A DNA stretch of 64,000 nucleotides from Asterias amurensis (taxonomy: Eukaryota > Echinodermata > Asteroidea > Forcipulatida > Asteriidae). Shown piece after piece: positions 53,001 through 64,000 of the stretch. The stretch lies in NCBI RefSeq assembly GCF_032118995.1, contig NC_092650.1, positions 10,106,001 to 10,170,000 on the forward strand. Direction: 5' to 3'. Within the stretch, counting starts at the first letter, position 1. Every line of letters begins with the position of its first letter. Made by a program: the position numbers and the translations under genes. The notes beneath the pieces are model-generated. The model was not told where the DNA came from, ran no database searches, and saw only the letters and a program-made list of their open reading frames with translations.

Positions 53001-55560
53001 ATTGTGTAAAAATACTAGTGATGTTTTTCTTGAATGTAAAAATAACAGAAACAAAATCTACTTGTTGAAGTAGAGAATGAGGCAGCCAGATACAGTGTCA
53101 GGTCGTTCCCAGTAACCCCATTAGGCGGTTAAGTCAACATTCCAGTCAGTCATTAAACAGCCAACCTGAATAACACATCAAATTAAACTAAAACAGGAAA
53201 ATGCTGAATTAAATAGAGCTTTTACAGATTAATGTTGTCCAAAACTTCTTTATCTCAAAAAAAAGATATCTACCTTATGAAGTGGAGAGTGAGGCGTCCA
53301 GCTACAGCAACAGGTCGATTCCAGCAACTCCATTAGATGGTTCAGTCAACGCCCCGGTCAGTCATCAAGCAGCCAACCTGAATAACATATCAAAAGAAAA
53401 ATTAAAACAAAGAAGGTCCTCAATTAAATAGAGCTTAAAACAGATTGGATTTGTTAAAAACTTCTTTGTCTAAAGAAAAAATATCCACCTTTTGAAGTAG
53501 AAAGTGAGGCATCCAGATACAGCGACAGGCCAATTTCAGCAACTCCGTTGGATGGTTCAGTCACATATCATCATTGCATGAAATAAAAAACAAATACATA
53601 CGATCAAAAAATTCATTTAGAAACCAGGTTTCTTCTTATTAGTTTGGGATTATATTCGGTGCGATAAATGGTGTGGGTGGTTGTTAATATGACCCTGTGA
53701 ACCATGATGGATGGAGGTGAAAGTTTGGCTAGTAGAGTAATGAATAATGGGCATACCTTTAGAGATTGTGTCAAAATACTAGTGATGTTTTTATTGAATG
53801 TAAAATTAACAGAAACAAAATCTACTTGTTGAAGTAGAGAACGAGGCAGCCAGATAAAGCGCAGGTCGATCCCTGTAACCCCATTAGGCGGTTCAATTCA
53901 AGTCAGTCATTAAACAGCCAACCTGAATAACACATCAAATACAACTAAAACAGGAAAACGCTGAATTAAATAGAACTTTTACAGATTGATATTGTCCAAA
54001 ACTTATTTATCTAAAAGAAAAAATATCTACCTCAAGAAGTGGAGAGTGAGGCATCCAGATACAGCGACAGGTCAATTTCAGCAACTCCGTTGGATGGTTC
54101 AGTCACATATCATCATTGCATGAAATAAAAAACAAATACATACGATCAAAAAATTCATTTAGAAACCAGGTTTCTTCTTATTAGTTTGGGATTATATTCG
54201 GTGCGATAAATGGTGTGGGTGGTTGTTAATATGACCCTGTGAACCATGATGGATGGAGGTGAAAGTTTGGCTAGTAGAGTAATGAATAAAAGGGCATACC
54301 TTTAGAGATTGTGTCAAAATACTAGTGATGTTTTTATTGAATGTAAAATTAACAGAAACAAAATCTACTTGTTGAAGTAGAGAACGAGGCAGCCAGATAA
54401 AGCGCAGGTCGATCCCTGTAACCCCATTAGGCGGTTCAATTCAAGTCAGTCATTAAACAGCCAACCTGAATAACACATCAAATACAACTAAAACAGGAAA
54501 ACGCTGAATTAAATAGAACTTTTACAGATTGATATTGTCCAAAACTTATTTATCTAAAAGAAAAAATATCTACCTCAAGAAGTGGAGAGTGAGGCGTCCA
54601 GGTACAGCAACAGGTCGATTCCAGCAACTCCGAACGATGGTTCAGTCAATGTCCCGGTGAGACACCAAGCAGCCAACCTGAAGAGCACAACAAAAGAAAT
54701 CTTTAAAAAAGAAATTTCTGAATTAAAAGGAGCTTTATAAAGATTGGAATTGTTAAAAACTTCTTTATGTAAAGAAACAATATATACCTTTGGAAGTAGT
54801 AAGTGGGGCCTCAAAATACAGCAACTGGTCGATTCCAGCAACTCCGTTATGGTTCAGTCAACATCCCGTTCAGTCATCCAGCAGCCAACCTGAACAATAT
54901 ATAAAAAGAAAAACTAAAACAAAGAAGAATCTAAATTAAATAGATCTTTAAACAGATTGGATTTGTTAAAAACTTCTTTGTCTAAAGAAAAAATATCTAC
55001 CTTTTGAAGTAGAGAGTGAGGCATCCAGATACAGCGACAGGCCAATTTCAGCAACTCCGTTGGATGGTTCAGTCCGTTTCATCATTGCATGAAACAAAAA
55101 ACAAATACATTCAATCAAAAAATGAATTTAGAAACCAGGTTTCTTCTTATTAGTTTGGGATTATATTCGGTGTGATAGATGGTGTGGGTGGTTGTTACAT
55201 ATGACCCTGTGAACCATGACGGAGGAGGTGCAAGTTTGGCAAGTAGAGTAATGAAAAAAATGGCATACCTTTAGAGATTGTGTCAAAATACACGTGATGT
55301 TTTTCTTGAATGTAAAAATAACAGAAACAAAATCTACTAGTTAATGAAGAGAATGAGGCAGCCAGATACAGCGTCAGGTCGATCCCTGTAACCCCATTAG
55401 GCGGTTCAGTCAACGTTCCAGTCAGTCATTAAACAGCCAACCTGAATAACACATCAAATACAACTAAAACAGGAAAATGCTGGATTAAATAGAGCTTTTA
55501 CAGATTGATATTGTCCAAAACTTCTTTATCTCAAAGAAAAGATATCTACCTTATGAAGTG
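50050..55560 (-). repeat. Two large repeats (~2.71 kb, second with a ~540-bp extra block)
   Basis: 50285 matches 52995 (offset about 2710), whereas 51321 and 51941 match 54575 and 55195 (offset 3254). The 544-base difference is an extra long-module block at about 54040-54580, itself a near-copy of 53500-54040. The repeats are almost identical, indicating recent duplication by unequal exchange. Confidence 0.8.
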
Positions 55561-56857
55561 GAGAGTGAGGCGTCCAGACACAACAACAGGTCGATTCCAG
55601 CAACTCCGAACGATGGTTCAGTCAATGTCCCTGTGAGACATCAAGCAGCCAACCTAAAAGGCACATCAAAAAAAATCTTTAAAAAAGAAGTTTCTGAATT
55701 AAACGGAGCTTTATAAAGATTGGATTGTTAAAAACTTCTTTATCTAAAAAAAAAATTATCTACCTTTTGAAGTATGAGTGAGGGGAAAAAATACAGCGAC
55801 AGGTCGGTTCCAACCACTCCATTAGATGGTTCAGTCGGCGCCCCGGTCAGTCATCAAGTAATCAACCTGCATATTATATCAAAAGAAAAATTAAAACAAA
55901 GAAGGTCCTGAATTAAATAGAGCTTTAAACAGATTGGATTTATAAAAAACTTCTTTGTCTAAAGAAAAAATATCCACCTTTTGAAGTAGAAAGTGAGGCA
56001 TCCAGATACAGCGACAGGTCAATTTCAGCAACTCCGTTGGATGGTTCAGTCACATTTCATCATTGCATGAAATAAAAAACAAATACATACAATCAAAACA
56101 TACATTAAGAAACCAGGTTTCTTCTGATTAGTTTGGGATTATATTCGGTGCGATAGATGGTGTGGGTGGTTGTTACATATCACCCTGTGAACCATGACGA
56201 AGGAGGTGCAAGTTTGGCAAGTAGAGTAATGAAAAAAATGGCATACCTTTAGAGATTGTGTCAAAATACTAGTGATGTTTTTCTTGAATGTAAAAATAAC
56301 AGAAACAAAATCTACTAGTTAAAGAAGAGAATGAGGCAGCCAGATACAGCGTCAGGTCGATCCCTGTAACCCCATTAGGCGGTTCAGTCAACGTTCCAGT
56401 TAGTCATTAAACAGCCAACCTGAATAACACATCAAATACAACTAAAACAGGAAAATGCTGGATTAAATAGAGCTTTTACAGATTGTTCTTGTCCAAAACT
56501 TCTTTATCTCAAAGAAAAGAAATCTACCTTATGAAGTGGAGAGTGAGGCGTCCAGCTACAGCAACAGGTCGATTCCAGCAACTCCATTAGATGGTTCAGT
56601 CAACGCCCCGGTCAGTCATCAAGCAGCCAACCTGAATAACATATCAAAAGAAAAATTAAAACAAAGAAGGTCCTCAATTAAATAGAGCTTAAAACAGATT
56701 GGATTTGTTAAAAACTTCTTTGTCTAAAGAAAAAAATATCCACCTTTTGAAGTAGAGAGTAAGGCATCCAGATACAGCGGCAGGTGCTGAATTAAATAGA
56801 GCTTTTACAGACTGATATTGTCCAAAACTTCTTTATCTAAAAGAAAAAATATCTACC

Positions 56858-59800
56858 TCAAGAAGTGGAGAGTGAGGCGTCCAGGTACAGCAACAGGTCG
56901 ATTCCAGCAACTCCGATAGATAATTCAGTCAACGTCCTGGTGAGACACCAAGCAGCCAACCTGAAGAGCACAACAAAAGAAATCTTTAAAAAAGAAATTT
57001 CTGAATTAAAAGGAGCTTTATAAAGATTGGAATTGTTAAAAACTTCTTTATGTAAAGAAACAATATATACCTTTGGAAGTAGTAAGTGGGGCCTCAAAAT
57101 ACAGCGACTGGTCGATTCCAGCAACTCGGTTATGGTTCAGTCAACATCCCGTTCAGTCATCCAGCAGCCAACCTGAATAACATATCAAAAGAAAAACTAA
57201 AACAAATAAGAATCTAAATTAAATAGAGCTTTAAACAGATTGGATTTGTTAAAAACTTCTTTGTCTAAAGAAAAATTATCTACCTTTTGAAGTAGAGAGT
57301 GAGGCATCCAGATACAGCGACAGGCCAATTTCAGCAACTCCGTTGGATGGTTCAGTCACATTTCATCATTGCATGAAACAAAAAACAAATACATACAATC
57401 AAAAAATGCATTTAGAAACCAGGTTTCTTCTTATTAGTTTGGGATTATATTCGGTGCGATAGATGGTGTGGGTGGTTGCTACATATGACCCTGTGAACCA
57501 TGACGAAGGAGGTGCAAGTTTGGCAAGTAGAGTAATGAAAAAAATGGCATACCTTTAGAGATTGTGTCAAAATACTAGTGATGTTTTTCTTGAATGTAAA
57601 AATAACAGAAACAAAATCTACTAGTTAAAGAAGAGAATGAGGCAGCCAGATACAGCGTCAGGTCGATCCCTGTAACCCCATTAGGCGGTTCAGTCAACGT
57701 TCCAGTTAGTCATTAAACAGCCAACCTGAATAACACATCAAATACAACTAAAACAGGAAAATGCTGGATTAAATAGAGCTTTTACAGATTGATATTGTCC
57801 AAAACTTCTTTATCTCAAAGAAAAGAAATCTACCTTATGAAGTGGAGAGTGAGGCGTCCAGCTACAGCAACAGGTCGATTCCAGCAACTCCATTAGATGG
57901 TTCAGTCAAGGCCCCGGTTAGTCATCAAGCAGCCAACCTGAATAACATATCAAAAGAAAAATTAAAACAAAGAAGGTCCTCAATTAAATAGAGCTTAAAA
58001 CAGATTGGATTTGTTAAAAACTTCTTTGTCTAAAGAAAAATTATCTACCTTTTGAAGTAGAGAGTGAGGCATCCAGATACAGCGACAGGCCAATTTCAGC
58101 AACTCCGTTGGATGGTTCAGTCACATTTCATCATTGCATGAAATAAAAAACAAATACATACAATAAAAAAATACATTTAGAAACCAGGTTTCCTTTTATT
58201 AGTTTGGGATTATATTCGGTGCGATAGATGGTGTGGGTGGTTGTTACATATGACCCTGTGAACCATGACGGATGGAGGTGAAAGTTTGGCTAGTAGAGTA
58301 ATGAATAAAATGGCATACCTTTAGAGATTGTGTCAAAATACTAGTGATGTTTTTATTGAATGTAAAATTAACAGAAACAAAATCTACTTGTTGAAGTAGA
58401 GAACGAGGCAGCCAGATAAAGCGTCAGGTCGATCCCTGTAACCCCATTAGGCGGTTCAGTCAACGTTCCAGTCAGTCATTAAACAGCCAACCTGAATAAC
58501 ACATCACATACAACTAAAACAGGAAAATGCTGAATTGAATAGAGCTTTTACAGACTGATATTGTCCAAAACTTCTTTATCTAAAAGAAAAAATATCTACC
58601 TCAAGAAGTGGAGAGTGAGGCGCCCAGGTACAGCAACAGGTCGATTCCAGCAACTCCGATAGATAATTCAGTCAACGTCCTGGTGAGACACCAAGCAGCC
58701 AACCTGAAGAGCACAACAAAAGAAATCTTTAAAAAAGAAATTTCTGAATTAAAAGGAGCTTTATAAAGATTGGAATTGTTAAAAACTTCTTTATGTAAAG
58801 AAACAATATATACCTTTGGAAGTAGTAAGTGGGGCCTCAAAATACAGCGACTGGTCGATTCCAGCAACTCGGTTATGGTTCAGTCAACATCCCGTTCAGT
58901 CATCCAGCAGCCAACCTGAATAACATATCAAAAGAAAAACTAAAACAAATAAGAATCTAAATTAAATAGAGCTTTAAACAGATTGGATTTGTTAAAAACT
59001 TCTTTGTCTAAAGAAAAATTATCTACCTTTTGAAGTAGAGAGTGAAGCATCCAGATACAGCGACAGGCCAATTTCAGCAACTCCGTTGGATGGTTCAGTC
59101 ACATTTCATCATTGCATGAAACAAAAAACAAATACATACAATCAAAAAATGCATTTAGAAACCAGGTTTCTTCTTATTAGTTTGGGATTATATTCGGTGC
59201 GATAGATGGTGTGGGTGGTTGCTACATATGACCCTGTGAACCATGACGAAGGAGGTGCAAGTTTGGCAAGTAGAGTAATGAAAAAAATGGCATACCTTTA
59301 GAGATTGTGTCAAAATACTAGTGATGTTTTTCTTGAATGTAAAAATAACAGAAACAAAATCTACTAGTTAAAGAAGAGAATGAGGCAGCCAGATACAGCG
59401 TCAGGTCGATCCCTGTAACCCCATTAGGCGGTTCAGTCAACGTTCCAGTTAGTCATTAAACAGCCAACCTGAATAACACATCAAATACAACTAAAACAGG
59501 AAAATGCTGGATTAAATAGAGCTTTTACAGATTGATATTGTCCAAAACTTCTTTATCTCAAAGAAAAGAAATCTACCTTATGAAGTGGAGAGTGAGGCGT
59601 CCAGCTACAGCAACAGGTCGATTCCAGCAACTCCATTAGATGGTTCAGTCAACGCCCCGGTCAGTCATCAAGCAGCCAACCTGAATAACATATCAAAAGA
59701 AAAATTAAAACAAAGAAGGTCCTTAATTAAATAGAGCTTAAAACAGATTGGATTTGTTAAAAACTTCTTTGTCTAAAGAAAAATTATCTACCTTTTGAAG

Positions 59801-62086
59801 TAGAGAGTGAGGCATCCAGATACAGCGACAGGCCAATTTCAGCAACTCCGTTGGATGGTTCAGTCACATTTCATCATTGCATGAAATAAAAAACAAATAC
59901 ATACAATAAAAAAATACATTTAGAAACCAGGTTTCCTTTTATTAGTTTGGGATTATATTCGGTGCGATAGATGGTGTGGGTGGTTGTTACATATGACCCT
60001 GTGAACCATGACGGATGGAGGTGAAAGTTTGGCTAGTAGAGTAATGAATAAAATGGCATACCTTTAGAGATTGTGTCAAAATACTAGTGATGTTTTTATT
60101 GAATGTAAAATTAACAGAAACAAAATCTACTTGTTGAAGTAGAGAACGAGGCAGCCAGATAAAGCGTCAGGTCGATCCCTGTAACCCCATTAGGCGGTTC
60201 AGTCAACGTTCCAGTCAGTCATTAAACAGCCAACCTGAATAACACATCAAATACAACTAAAACAGGAAAATGCTGAATTGAATAGAGCTTTTACAGACTG
60301 ATATTGTCCAAAACTTCTTTATCTAAAAGAAAAAATATCTACCTCAAGAAGTGGAGAGTGAGGCGTCCAGGTACAGCAACAGGTCGATTCCAGCAACTCC
60401 GATAGATAATTCAGTCAACGTCCTGGTGAGACACCAAGCAGCCAACCTGAAGAGCACAACAAAAGAAATCTTTAAAAAAGAAATTTCTGAATTAAAAGGA
60501 GCTTTATAAAGATTGGAATTGTTAAAAACTTCTTCATGTAAAGAAACAATATATACCTTTGGAAGTAGTAAGTGGGGCCTCAAAATACAGCGACTGGTCG
60601 ATTCCAGCAACTCGGTTATGGTTCAGTCAACATCCCGTTCAGTCATCCAGCAGCCAACCTGAATAACATATCAAAAGAAAAACTAAAACAAATAAGAATC
60701 TAAATTAAATAGAGCTTTAAACAGATTGGATTTGTTAAAAACTTCTTTGTCTAAAGAAAAATTATCTACCTTTTGAAGTAGAGAGTGAGGCATCCAGATA
60801 CAGCGACAGGCCAATTTCAGCAACTCCGTTGGATGGTTCAGTCACATTTCATCATTGCATGAAACAAAAAACAAATACATACAATCAAAAAATGCATTTA
60901 GAAACCAGGTTTCTTCTTATTAGTTTGGGATTATATTCGGTGCGATAGATGGTGTGGGTGGTTGCTACATATGACCCTGTGAACCATGACGAAGGAGGTG
61001 CAAGTTTGGCAAGTAGAGTAATGAAAAAAATGGCATACCTTTAGAGATTGTGTCAAAATACTAGTGATGTTTTTCTTGAATGTAAAAATAACAGAAACAA
61101 AATCTACTAGTTAAAGAAGAGAATGAGGCAGCCAGATACAGCGTCAGGTCGATCCCTGTAACCCAATTAGGCGGTTCAGTCAACGTTCCAGTTAGTCATT
61201 AAACAGCCAACCTGAATAACACATCAAATACAACTAAAACAGGAAAATGCTGGATTAAATAGAGCTTTTACAGATTGATATTGTCCAAAACTTCTTTATC
61301 TCAAAGAAAAGAAATCTACCTTATGAAGTGGAGAGTGAGGCGTCCAGCTACAGCAACAGGTCGATTCCAGCAACTCCATTAGATGGTTCAGTCAACGCCC
61401 CGGTCAGTCATCAAGCAGCCAACCTGAATAACATATCAAAAGAAAAATTAAAACAAAGAAGGTCCTCAATTAAATAGAGCTTAAAACAGATTGGATTTGT
61501 TAAAAACTTCTTTGTCTAAAGAAAAAATATCCACCTTTTGAAGTAGAGAGTAAGGCATCCAGATACAGCGGCAGGTGCTGAATTAAATAGAGCTTTTACA
61601 GACTGATATTGTCCAAAACTTCTTTATCTAAAAGAAAAAATATCTACCTCAAGAAGTGGAGAGTGAGGCGTCCAGGTACAGCACCAGGTCGATTCCAGCA
61701 ACTCCGATAGATGGTTCAGTCAATGTCCTGGTGAGACACCAAGCAGCCAACCTGAAGAGCACAACAAAAGAAATCTTTAAAAAAGAAATTTCTGAATTAA
61801 AAGGAGCTTTATAAAGATTGGAATTGTTAAAAACTTCTTTATGTAAAGAAACAATATATACCTTTGGAAGTAGTAAGTGGGGCCTCAAAATACAGCGACT
61901 GGTCGATTCCAGCAACTCGGTTATGGTTCAGTCAACATCCCGTTCAGTCATCCAGCAGCCAACCTGAATAACATATCAAAAGAAAAACTAAAACAAATAA
62001 GAATCTAAATTAAAGAGCTTTAAACAGATTGGATTTGTTAAAAACTTCTTTGTCTAAAGAAAAATTATCTACCTTTTGAAGTAGAG
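56858..62086 (-). repeat. 1743-bp higher-order repeats, nearly identical
   Basis: Equivalent positions recur at 56858, 58601 and 60344, exactly 1743 apart; the next is at 61649 (1305 later, one long module missing). Each 1743-bp unit contains two long modules 765 and 978 apart. Differences between units are a handful of substitutions. An 88-codon minus-strand frame recurs in every unit (also at 51321 and 54575); it spans a spacer plus a module with GCTTGGTGT in place of the usual GCTTGATGA, which keeps it open. Confidence 0.85.
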
Positions 62087-64000
62087 AGTGAGGCATCCAG
62101 ATACAGCGACAGGCCAATTTCAGCAACTCCGTTGGATGGTTCAGTCACATTTCATCATTGCATGAAACAAAAAACAAATACATACAATCAAAAAATGCAT
62201 TTAGAAACCAGGTTTCTTCTTATTAGTTTGGGATTATATTCGGTGCGATAGATGGTGTGGGTGGTTGCTACATATGACCCTGTGAACCATGACAGATGGA
62301 GGTGAAAGTTTGGCTAGTAGAGTAATGAATAAAATGGCATACCTTTAAAGATTGTGTAAAAATATTAGTGATGTTTTTCTTCATTGTAAAAATAACAGAA
62401 ACAAAATCTACTACTTGAAAAAGAGAATCAGGCAGCCAGATACAGCTTCAGGTCGATCCCTGTAACCCCATTAGGCGGTTCAGTCAACATTCCAGTCAGT
62501 CATTAAACAGCCAACCTGAATAACACATCAAATACAACTAAAACAGGAAAATGCTGGATTAAATAGAGCTTTTACAGATTGATATTGTCCAAAACTTCTT
62601 TATCTCAAAGAAAAGATATCTACCTTATGAAGTGGAGAGTGAGGCGTCCAGACACAACAACAGGTCGATTCCAGCAACTCCGAACGATGGTTCAGTCAAT
62701 GTCCCGGTGAGACATCAAGCAGCCAACCTGAAAAGCACATCAAAAAAAATCTTTAAAAAAGAAGTTTCTGAATTAAACGGAGCTTTATAAAGATTGGAGT
62801 TGTTAAAAACTTCTTTATCTAAAGAAAAAATTATCTACCTTTTGAAGTATGAGTGAGGCGAAAAAATACGGCGACAGGTCGGTTCCAGCAACTCCATTAG
62901 ATGGTTCAGTCAACGCCCCGGTCAGTCATCAAGTAACCAACCTGAATAACATATCAAAAGAAAAATTTAAACAAAGAAGGTCCTGAATTAAATAGAGCTT
63001 TAAACAGATTGGATTTATAAAAAACTTCTTTGTCTAAAGAAAAAATATCCACCTTTTGAAGTAGAAAGTGAGGCATCCAGATACAGCGACAGGTCAATTT
63101 CAGCAACTCCGTTGGATGGTTCAGTCACATTTCATCATTGCATGAAATAAAAAACAAATACATACAATAAAAAAATACATTTAGAAACCAGGTTTCCTTT
63201 TATTAGTTTGGGATTATATTCGGTGCGATAGATGGTGTGGGTGGTTGTTACATATGACCCTGTGAACCATGACGGATGGAGGTGAAAGTTTGGCTAGTAG
63301 AGTAATGAATAAAATGGCATACCTTTAGAGATTGTGTCAAAATACTAGTGATGTTTTTATTGAATGTAAAATTAACAGAAACAAAATCTACTAGTTAATG
63401 AAGAGAATGAGGCAGCCAGATACAGCGTCAGGTCGATCCCTGTAACCCCATTAGGCGGTTCAGTCAACGTTCCAGTCAGTCATTAAACAGCCAACCTGAA
63501 TAACACATCAAATACAACTAAAACAGGAAAATGCTGGATTAAATAGAGCTTTTACAGATTGATATTGTCCAAAACTTCTTTATCTCAAAGAAAAGATATC
63601 TACCTTATGAAGTGGAGAGTGAGGCGTCCAGACACAACAACAGGTCGATTCCAGCAACTCCGAACGATGGTTCAGTCAATGTCCCTGTGAGACATCAAGC
63701 AGCCAACCTAAAAGGCACATCAAAAAAAATCTTTAAAAAAGAAGTTTCTGAATTAAACGGAGCTTTATAAAGATTGGATTGTTAAAAACTTCTTTATCTA
63801 AAAAAAAAATTATCTACCTTTTGAAGTATGAGTGAGGGGAAAAAATACAGCGACAGGTCGATTCCAACCACTCCATTAGATGGTTCAGTCGACGCCCCGG
63901 TCAGTCATCAAGTAATCAACCTGCATAACATATCAAAAGAAAAATTAAAACAAAGAAGGTCCTGAATTAAATAGAGCTTTAAACAGATTGGATTTATAAA

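Larger units (their letters stand above)
49500..64000 (-). repeat. Exon/intron-like ~220-bp module array, higher-order, open at window end
   Basis: About 60 related modules. Read on the minus strand, a pyrimidine-rich stretch ends in TTATTCAG or TGCTCTTCAG. A ~104-base block follows (GTTGGCTGCTTGATGACTGA, then GTTGACTGAACCATC, GGAGTTGCTGGAATCGACCT, CTGGACGCCTCACTCTCTAC), ending TTCAAAAG/GTAGAT. A ~115-base A+T-rich spacer completes the module. The downstream half reads NGVAGIDLLLYLDASLSTSK in several modules, but most carry stops upstream of it (GCTTGATGA) or inside. The block length is not a multiple of three, so successive modules would not join in frame. Longer modules carry an extra ~320 bp (ATCATTGCATGAAA...). 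Continues beyond 64000. Confidence 0.85.

Noticed and set aside
49500..64000. Continuous repetitive protein encoded on the plus strand (ESEASRYSDRS...HQAANLNN-type frame)
   Set aside because: The frame is open only within single modules; stops occur in the A+T-rich spacer and, in CATTAAACAG variants, inside the block; no donor (GT) follows the block on this strand.

Overview
The window is animal genomic DNA. It is AT-rich, with AG/GT-bounded exon-like segments, LINE reverse-transcriptase remnants, MITEs and long satellites, and no prokaryotic gene organisation. The repeat content suggests an echinoderm, possibly a sea star. This is an inference from the ~330-400 bp 'GTGGACACTATTGGTAATT' MITE family and the CR1/L2-like LINE; no gene here fixes the species. 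No complete, intact protein-coding gene could be identified.

Layout. 1-12.1 kb: an ~8.2 kb block (about 1640-9880) is followed by a second, internally deleted copy (about 9861-12075). Both carry pieces of an unrecognised multi-exon gene-like cassette, here called exons A, C and B after order of discovery; the order along the strand is A-C-B. They also carry a tRNA-derived SINE and MITEs. 12.2-14.0 kb: a ~445 bp tandem duplication, an A+T-rich stretch ending in a LINE-like (TTGAAT)n tail, and an APE-endonuclease fragment of a LINE. 14.0-21.9 kb: a long minisatellite made of a ~20-mer and a ~30-mer, split by a 5'-truncated LINE on the minus strand whose RT active-site segment is deleted. 21.9-23.3 kb: a foldback hairpin and a Harbinger-like MITE with TAA target duplications. 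23.4-26.4 kb: further copies of cassette exons A, C and B on the minus strand. 26.4-28.2 kb: mostly unassigned, with a CpG-rich palindromic minisatellite at 27.97-28.14 kb. 28.2-32.9 kb: a MITE, then a large foldback structure whose arms are inverted arrays of ~190 bp repeats around a palindromic core rich in TTGCAT/ATGCAA. 33-36.2 kb: hairpin MITEs and a GC-rich patch.

36.17-48.24 kb: a 206-bp satellite (34 countable copies) carries near its left edge a 4.78 kb insertion flanked by a 10-bp direct repeat. The insertion is a head-to-tail dimer of a 2.33 kb unit with a single pair of terminal hairpins at its right end. Its asymmetric inverted repeats and terminal hairpins recall Helitron/Helentron-type rolling-circle elements, but the class is unproven. 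48.2-49.5 kb: a perfect palindrome, a degenerate LINE C-terminus, a hairpin, and a candidate last exon on the minus strand. 49.5-64.0 kb, running off the end: a ~14.5 kb higher-order array of ~220 bp modules. On the minus strand each module looks like an exon with a strong acceptor and a GTAGAT donor, separated by short introns; part of the array is homogenised as 1743-bp repeats.

The window is therefore dominated by repeats and by decayed or partial gene modules. The most unusual objects are the dimeric element in the satellite, the exon/intron-punctuated array, the A-C-B cassette family and the giant foldback.
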